From Frateuria aurantia DSM 6220 (lineage in GTDB: Bacteria; Pseudomonadota; Gammaproteobacteria; Xanthomonadales; Rhodanobacteraceae): 64,000 nt of DNA. Below the pieces are notes generated by a model. That model was not told where the DNA came from and made no database searches. It saw only the letters and a list, made by a program, of their open reading frames with translations. Positions 59,497 to 64,000 of this stretch are shown piece by piece (positions within the stretch are counted from its first letter, which is position 1; each line of letters starts with the position of its first letter). The DNA is taken from contig NC_017033.1 of the NCBI RefSeq assembly GCF_000242255.2, forward strand, positions 186,001-250,000, given 5' to 3'. Made by a program: the position numbers and the translations under genes.

Positions 59497-60219
59497 TCAG
59501 CCCATGGCCGGCAATTCCTGCGGACGGAGGTCGAACACCAGGACTTCGGCATTCTCGCCGGCCTCGAACTTCAGTTCTCCGGCCTCGCGAACCCGTACCC
59601 CGTCACCGGCCTGCAGCGGCTGCCCGTTCAGTTTCAGCTTGCCGCTGGCGACATGGACATAGGCATAGCGGTCCGGCTTCACGGTGAACGTGAATGACTC
59701 ATCGCCGTCCAGCAGTCCGGCATGGACCCGGGTGTCCTGGCGGATCAGCAGCGAGCCTTCGGCCCCGTCAGGGGACAGCACCAGGGCCAGCCGGCCACGC
59801 TTCTCGGCGGCGCTGAAGTTGCGCTGCTGATAACGGGGTTCGGCCTGCAAGGTATCGGGCATGATCCAGATCTGCAGAAAATGCACCCGCTCCCTGGCCG
59901 AGGGATTGAATTCACTGTGGGTCACGCCGCGGCCGGCACTCATGATCTGCACATCGCCCGGGGTGATCACCGAACCGGTGCCCATCGAGTCCTTGTGCTC
60001 AAGCTGGCCTTCCAGCACATAGGAAAAGATTTCCATATCGCGATGCGGATGCTGGCCGAAACCCTGACCCGGGATCACCCGGTCGTCATTGATGACGCGC
60101 AGGTCAGAAAAACCGATCTGCTGGGGGTTGTAGTAGTGACCAAAAGAAAAGGTGTGACGCGACGACAACCAGCCGTGCTCGGCGACACCGCGGGTATGGG
60201 CTTGAGTGATCTGGAACAT
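59497..60219 (-). CDS. Pirin family protein (YhhW-like bicupin)
   Basis: A 240-residue bicupin, probably an iron- or copper-dependent oxygenase such as quercetin 2,3-dioxygenase. The metal ligands are visible as HPHRDMEIFSYVLEG (two His) and IMSAGRGVTHSEFN (His and Glu). AGGAGG lies 5 nt before the ATG, so the extension to 60246 is rejected. Convergent with the MarR gene, 35 nt apart. Confidence 0.93.
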   Translation of the reverse strand: MFQITQAHTRGVAEHGWLSSRHTFSFGHYYNPQQIGFSDLRVINDDRVIPGQGFGQHPHRDMEIFSYVLEGQLEHKDSMGTGSVITPGDVQIMSAGRGVTHSEFNPSARERVHFLQIWIMPDTLQAEPRYQQRNFSAAEKRGRLALVLSPDGAEGSLLIRQDTRVHAGLLDGDESFTFTVKPDRYAYVHVASGKLKLNGQPLQAGDGVRVREAGELKFEAGENAEVLVFDLRPQELPAMG

Positions 60220-60802
60220 GGCGACCTCCTGGGGTCCCGATGGCAAGAAAGGCTCTTGCCGTGGCCGGGCCGGGCGGTATGTCCGGCGATGGGCTCAGTT
60301 TACTGTCCCTTATCCATGCCTTGAATACCCGGCTCATCACCACATTGTGTCGTTTTTAACAACAATAAATTGGGAAAAGCGTGTTCGAGAGGCGTCGGCC
60401 TGGACTGATGGATATCGTCTGCTGGCCAAGAGCCGTCAAGCGAGGGCCGATGCATCAGGAAATATCTGCAGAAAACCGGTTCTGGACGGGCGAGGGGGCA
60501 CCAAGCCCGGGTCTTGGTCGGGCGGCCATGTCCGGGGCAGCGGATGGCTTGTCGTCTCAGCCTGCCTCGGCCGTCGGGTGCCGGCACCGACGATGCGGGT
60601 CGATATCGTGGCAGGTGCACCCTGGGTGCCGCGGCGCGGAAGACGGTCGGCTTTTCGTCGTGGCTTCCCGGGAAGCTGGGCGTAGCGACTCAGGCGGCCG
60701 CTCAGCATCGGAGCCGGGTGGCCGTACCTGTGCGTGTTTCACGCGAATCGCATGGCGGCCCGCCGAGCTGGCTGCAGGGAGTGCGTCAGACCCGCGTCGA
60801 TT
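60220..60802. other. 583-nt intergenic region with no recognisable gene
   Basis: A short AT-rich patch near 60,345-60,375 lies 5' of the pirin gene and may carry its promoter. Open frames across it, including a 174-codon plus-strand frame, show Cys/Arg/Gly-rich translations without hydrophobic or domain features and look like codon-bias artefacts. No repeat or RNA structure stands out. Confidence 0.5.
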
Positions 60803-61246
60803 TCAATGCCCGGGCGTTCCGGCAAGCCGGTCTTTGCTGCTGGGTTCGCTGCCGAAATGGCAATCGAACACCACTTCGGCAGGCTGGCCATGGCTTGCCT
60901 GGTAGCGGCCACTGCCGGTCAGCTGGCTCAGTTCGCCGGTGCCTGATCCGGCGACCACTTCCCAGCGGCTGGTGGCCCCGCCCTCGGTAAAGGCACCGCT
61001 GTGCTGGATCACGAAACTGCCCTGGCGTCCTTCGACCCGGCCGGTGATCTGTTCCAGACCGACGAAGCTGGCTGTCCCCTGGACCGTGTAGGACAGCAGA
61101 TAGTCGGTGCAGCCGCTGCCTTCGATCTTGCCGGCATAGGTCTGGGTGACCTTGGCATGGGTGAGCTTGGCGCCCTGGCCGATGTCACGATAAGTGGTTT
61201 CATCCCATCCGGTCAGTTGGAAGGTGCAGGTGGCATCGGTGGTCAT
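60803..61246 (-). CDS. DUF3224 domain protein
   Basis: A 147-residue cytosolic beta-barrel protein of unknown function. Family phrases: FQLTGWDETTYRDIGQGAKL, THAKVTQTYAGKIEGSG, DYLLSYTVQGTASFVGLEQI, GRQGSFVIQHSGAF and SGTGELSQLTGSGRYQASHG. A TATCGAAT-like sequence lies just upstream of the ATG and no ribosome site is evident; a long upstream extension of the frame is not used. Orphan context. Confidence 0.88.
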   Translation of the reverse strand: MTTDATCTFQLTGWDETTYRDIGQGAKLTHAKVTQTYAGKIEGSGCTDYLLSYTVQGTASFVGLEQITGRVEGRQGSFVIQHSGAFTEGGATSRWEVVAGSGTGELSQLTGSGRYQASHGQPAEVVFDCHFGSEPSSKDRLAGTPGH

Positions 61247-61484
61247 GGCGGCGATTCGATAGTGGGGGTGTCGACCGACGCCGTCGCGCCTCGGCGCGGA
61301 CAGGCACCGGTCCGGTGCAAACTGGACCCGAAGCTTAACGAGTTTGCCGCTCCAGCGCGAACCGGCGTCAGGCCCACGACGTGCGGAGCGGCTGTTCCTG
61401 AATAGGTCTTTTGGGCCATGGCCGCCATGAACCGGCCGGCCTATGCTCGGAAGACCATTCTTGCCTTGAACCGGGAGCTGCAAT

Positions 61485-64000
61485 ATGGATGTTCGTCGCC
61501 TGAAACCCTTGGCTTGCGGGGTCCTGTTGGGCCTGTCCGCGGTGAGCGGCCTTGCCATGGCCGAAACCGCGCCGGCGTCCGCCGTGCATGCCCCTGCCAG
61601 CTCGACGCTGCAGACGACCCTGGACAACGGTCTGCGGGTGGTGATCGTGCATGACCCGCTGGCACCGACGGTGACCACCCAGATCACCTATCAGGTGGGC
61701 AGTTATCAGGCGCCCGCCGGCTTTCCGGGTTCGGCGCACGCGTTGGAGCACATGATGTTCCGCGACAGTGCCGGCATGACCGGTGCCCAGCTCAATCAGA
61801 TGACGGGCAAGATGGGGGCACAGAACAATGCCTTCACCACCAATGATGCCACCCAGTACTACTTCGTGGCGCCGGCGGCCTATCTCGATATCCTGCTGCA
61901 TATCGAAGCCACTCGCATGCAGGGCCTGCTGGTGACCGACAAGGACTGGGCCGCCGAGCGCGGCGCGATCGAGCAGGAAGTGTCGCGGGATATTTCCAGT
62001 CCGGATTATCTGGCTTTCCAGAAAGCCGAGGCCAGCCTGTTCAAGGGCACGGGTTACGAGAATGACGCTCTGGGTTCCCGGCCGACCTTCGACGCGACCA
62101 AAGCCAGCCTGCTTCGTGACTTCCACAAGACTTGGTATGCGCCCAACAACGCGATCCTGGTGGTTGTCGGCGATGTTGATCCGCAGACGACCCTGGGCAA
62201 GATCAAGCAACTGTTCGGGACGATCCCGAAGCAGGCCCTGCCGCAGCGGGCACCGCTGAAGTTGCAGCCATTCAAAGCCCGGACCGTGCAGAGCACCACC
62301 CCGCAGGGCACCGGCTCGATCCAGGCGCTGTTTCGCGCGCCGGGGCTGAAGTCCAAGGATGCGGCGGCCTTTCAGGTTCTGCTGGATGTACTGAACAATC
62401 CACGCAGCTCGCTCTCGGCCTTGGCGGCCCAGGGCAAGGTGCTGGCGGCCGGCGCCCAGCTGCAGCCCTTTACCGAGGCCGGCATCGGCCTGGTCGAGGT
62501 GGACTTCGCCAAGGGAGCCGATCCGGTTCAGGCCCGCGCCGATATGGACGGGGTGCTGGCCGAGGTATTGAAGAACGGGGTTTCTCCCGAGCTGGTGGAG
62601 GCCGCCAAGCGTTCCGAACTGGCACAGAAGGAATTCAACAAGACCAGCGCGGTCACCCTTGCCAGTGCCTGGTCGCAGGCGCTGGCCTGGCAGGGTCTGA
62701 AGTCGCCGGACGAGGCCAGCGACCTCATCCATGCGGTGACCGTCGATGACGTCAATCGCGTCGCCAGGGAATGGCTGCAACCTGACCAGCGCTATACCGT
62801 GGTGCTGACGCCTGATCCGAACGGCAAGCGCCCGCCCGACAGCAGCGGCTTCGGCGGTTCGGAATCCTTCGGTGGCGACAACAAGCTGGACGGTCCGCTG
62901 CCGGAGTGGGCGGCCCGTTCACTGGGCCAGCTGTCGATGCCGCACTGGACCCTGGCACCGACGCGAACCGTACTGCCCAATGGCATCACTCTGATCGTGC
63001 AGCCCGAGACCATCAGCAAGACCGTGTCGGTATTCGGTCATATCGATGGCGATGAGCACCTGCAGGAGCCGGTTGGCAAGGACGGCGTCGGCCGGGTGCT
63101 GAACGGCATGTTCGACTATGGCACCACCGGCCTGGACCGCGAGGCCTTCCACAAGGCGCTGGATGCCTTGGCGGCACAGGAGCGTGGCGGCGCCGATTTC
63201 AGTCTGGAGGTACCCAGCGAAGGCTTTGACAAGGGCCTGCAACTGCTGGCCGACAATGTGCTGCATCCGGCGATGCCCGAATCGGCCTTCCAGGTCCAGC
63301 AGCAGAGTCTGGCCCGCGAACTGGCCGGCGCGATGCAGTCGCCGAACTACAAGACGATGCATGCCCTGTGGAAGGGCTTGCTGCCGGCAGGTGATCCCGG
63401 TCTGCGCGAGGCGACGCCGGCCACCGTGTCGTCGCTCAAGCTGGATGATGTCAAGGCCTATCACGCGCAGACCTTCCGCCCGGATCTGACCACCATCGTG
63501 GTGGTGGGGGACGTCAGCCCGGCCTCGGCCGCCAAGGCGGTCGGTCAATACTTCGGCCAGTGGCAGGCCAAGGGACCCAAGCCCGAGGTCACACCCAGGC
63601 CGGTACCGGTCAATCCGGCCGGTTTCACCTTGATTGCCAATCCCTATGCGGCGCAGGACACGGTGTTCCTGGCCCAGTCCCTGCAGATGAATCTGGCCAA
63701 TCCTGATCGCTATGCCCTGCAGCTGGGCAATGAGGTATTGGGCGGCAATGGTTTTGCCTCGAGGCTGATGACCGATATCCGGGTCCGCCACGGCTATGCC
63801 TACGGTGCCGACTCGGGCCTGCAGATCCAGAAGAGCCGCAGCATCTTCTATGTCACCTATGGCAGTGACCCGTCCAAGGTCGGTCCGGTGGACGCTCTGG
63901 TACGCCAGAATCTGGAAAAGATGCGATCCACGCCGGTCGAAGCGCATGAGCTGGAAAATGCCCGACAGGCCCAGATCCGTTCGATTCCGCTCAGCGTTTC
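61485..64000 (+). CDS. M16 (pitrilysin-type) zinc peptidase, 3' end beyond window
   Basis: The visible 838 codons encode a signal peptide (about 1-26, ending AMA-E). The active repeat follows, with the inverted zinc motif HALEH (His85, Glu88, His89) and downstream Glu in WAAERGAIEQEVSRDIS. A second, inactive M16 repeat starts near residue 490 (TRTVLPNGITLIVQPE, VVVGDVSPASAAKAVGQYFG, LGGNGFASRLMTDIRVRHGY). Such ~900-residue proteins are periplasmic in Xanthomonadales; the substrate is unknown. GGGAG lies about 8 nt before the ATG. The frame runs off the window. Confidence 0.94.
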   Translation, partial: MDVRRLKPLACGVLLGLSAVSGLAMAETAPASAVHAPASSTLQTTLDNGLRVVIVHDPLAPTVTTQITYQVGSYQAPAGFPGSAHALEHMMFRDSAGMTGAQLNQMTGKMGAQNNAFTTNDATQYYFVAPAAYLDILLHIEATRMQGLLVTDKDWAAERGAIEQEVSRDISSPDYLAFQKAEASLFKGTGYENDALGSRPTFDATKASLLRDFHKTWYAPNNAILVVVGDVDPQTTLGKIKQLFGTIPKQALPQRAPLKLQPFKARTVQSTTPQGTGSIQALFRAPGLKSKDAAAFQVLLDVLNNPRSSLSALAAQGKVLAAGAQLQPFTEAGIGLVEVDFAKGADPVQARADMDGVLAEVLKNGVSPELVEAAKRSELAQKEFNKTSAVTLASAWSQALAWQGLKSPDEASDLIHAVTVDDVNRVAREWLQPDQRYTVVLTPDPNGKRPPDSSGFGGSESFGGDNKLDGPLPEWAARSLGQLSMPHWTLAPTRTVLPNGITLIVQPETISKTVSVFGHIDGDEHLQEPVGKDGVGRVLNGMFDYGTTGLDREAFHKALDALAAQERGGADFSLEVPSEGFDKGLQLLADNVLHPAMPESAFQVQQQSLARELAGAMQSPNYKTMHALWKGLLPAGDPGLREATPATVSSLKLDDVKAYHAQTFRPDLTTIVVVGDVSPASAAKAVGQYFGQWQAKGPKPEVTPRPVPVNPAGFTLIANPYAAQDTVFLAQSLQMNLANPDRYALQLGNEVLGGNGFASRLMTDIRVRHGYAYGADSGLQIQKSRSIFYVTYGSDPSKVGPVDALVRQNLEKMRSTPVEAHELENARQAQIRSIPLSV

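Noticed and set aside
60381-60905. A 174-codon plus-strand frame upstream of the DUF3224 gene
   Set aside because: The Cys/Arg/Gly-rich translation overlaps the real DUF3224 gene on the other strand and has no ribosome site.

Overview
The window is GC-rich chromosomal DNA from a gammaproteobacterium. The best guess is Xanthomonadales (Rhodanobacteraceae/Xanthomonadaceae-like). This rests on the large TonB-dependent receptors, the EstA-type autotransporter, a separate alpha/beta glycyl-tRNA synthetase, a Tad pilus locus with a DUF3613 gene and the atpIBEFHAGDC order. No taxonomic search was possible. Most of it is dense core genome, with two accessory-looking stretches: the IS scar near 2.8-3.4 kb and the AT-richer gap near 46.3-47.1 kb.

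Layout. 1-6.6 kb: two TonB-dependent receptor genes on the minus strand (the first cut by the window edge), separated by a decayed ISL3-type transposase and a very strong hairpin. 7.2-10.4 kb: glyQS with its own promoter and terminator. 10.5-14.1 kb: a stand-alone PilB/GspE-type ATPase facing an EstA-like GDSL autotransporter. 14.2-22.2 kb: tex, a GYF/RDD membrane protein, mnmG and pepN, all minus strand. 22.2-26.1 kb: a plus-strand run of aldose 1-epimerase, 3-methyladenine glycosylase (tag), a macrodomain protein and an aldehyde dehydrogenase.

26.1-32.6 kb is a compact minus-strand biotin cluster, bioB-bioF-ilvA-trhO-bioH-bioC. A near-consensus BirA operator lies 5' of bioB, and threonine deaminase and tRNA U34 hydroxylase are embedded in the gene string. 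32.7-33.7 kb: a small membrane protein and comF. 33.7-46.3 kb: a complete Tad (Flp pilus) locus read on the minus strand: flp, tadV, tadE, rcpC, rcpA, tadZ, tadA, tadB, tadC, tadD, DUF3613 gene, tadG, then a DUF2968 gene. A hairpin sits between flp and the machinery genes. The 0.84-kb AT-richer gap 5' of flp holds a plus-strand promoter-like element and a possible small-RNA terminator, and is followed by an AraC-type regulator.

48.1-49.7 kb: divergent ubiA and queD, both of which look leaderless. 49.8-57.1 kb: the complete F1Fo ATP synthase operon with a recognisable promoter and a textbook terminator. 57.4-64 kb: a PhoPQ-related hydrolase, a MarR/HpaR-type regulator convergent with a pirin, a DUF3224 protein and the first 838 codons of a two-repeat M16 peptidase that runs off the window.

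No rRNA, tRNA, CRISPR array, prophage or intact IS was recognised. I did not find a clearly novel defence or mobile system. The items most worth testing are the biotin/ilvA/trhO regulon, the tag-macrodomain gene pair, the candidate sRNA beside the Tad locus and the Tad locus accessory genes.
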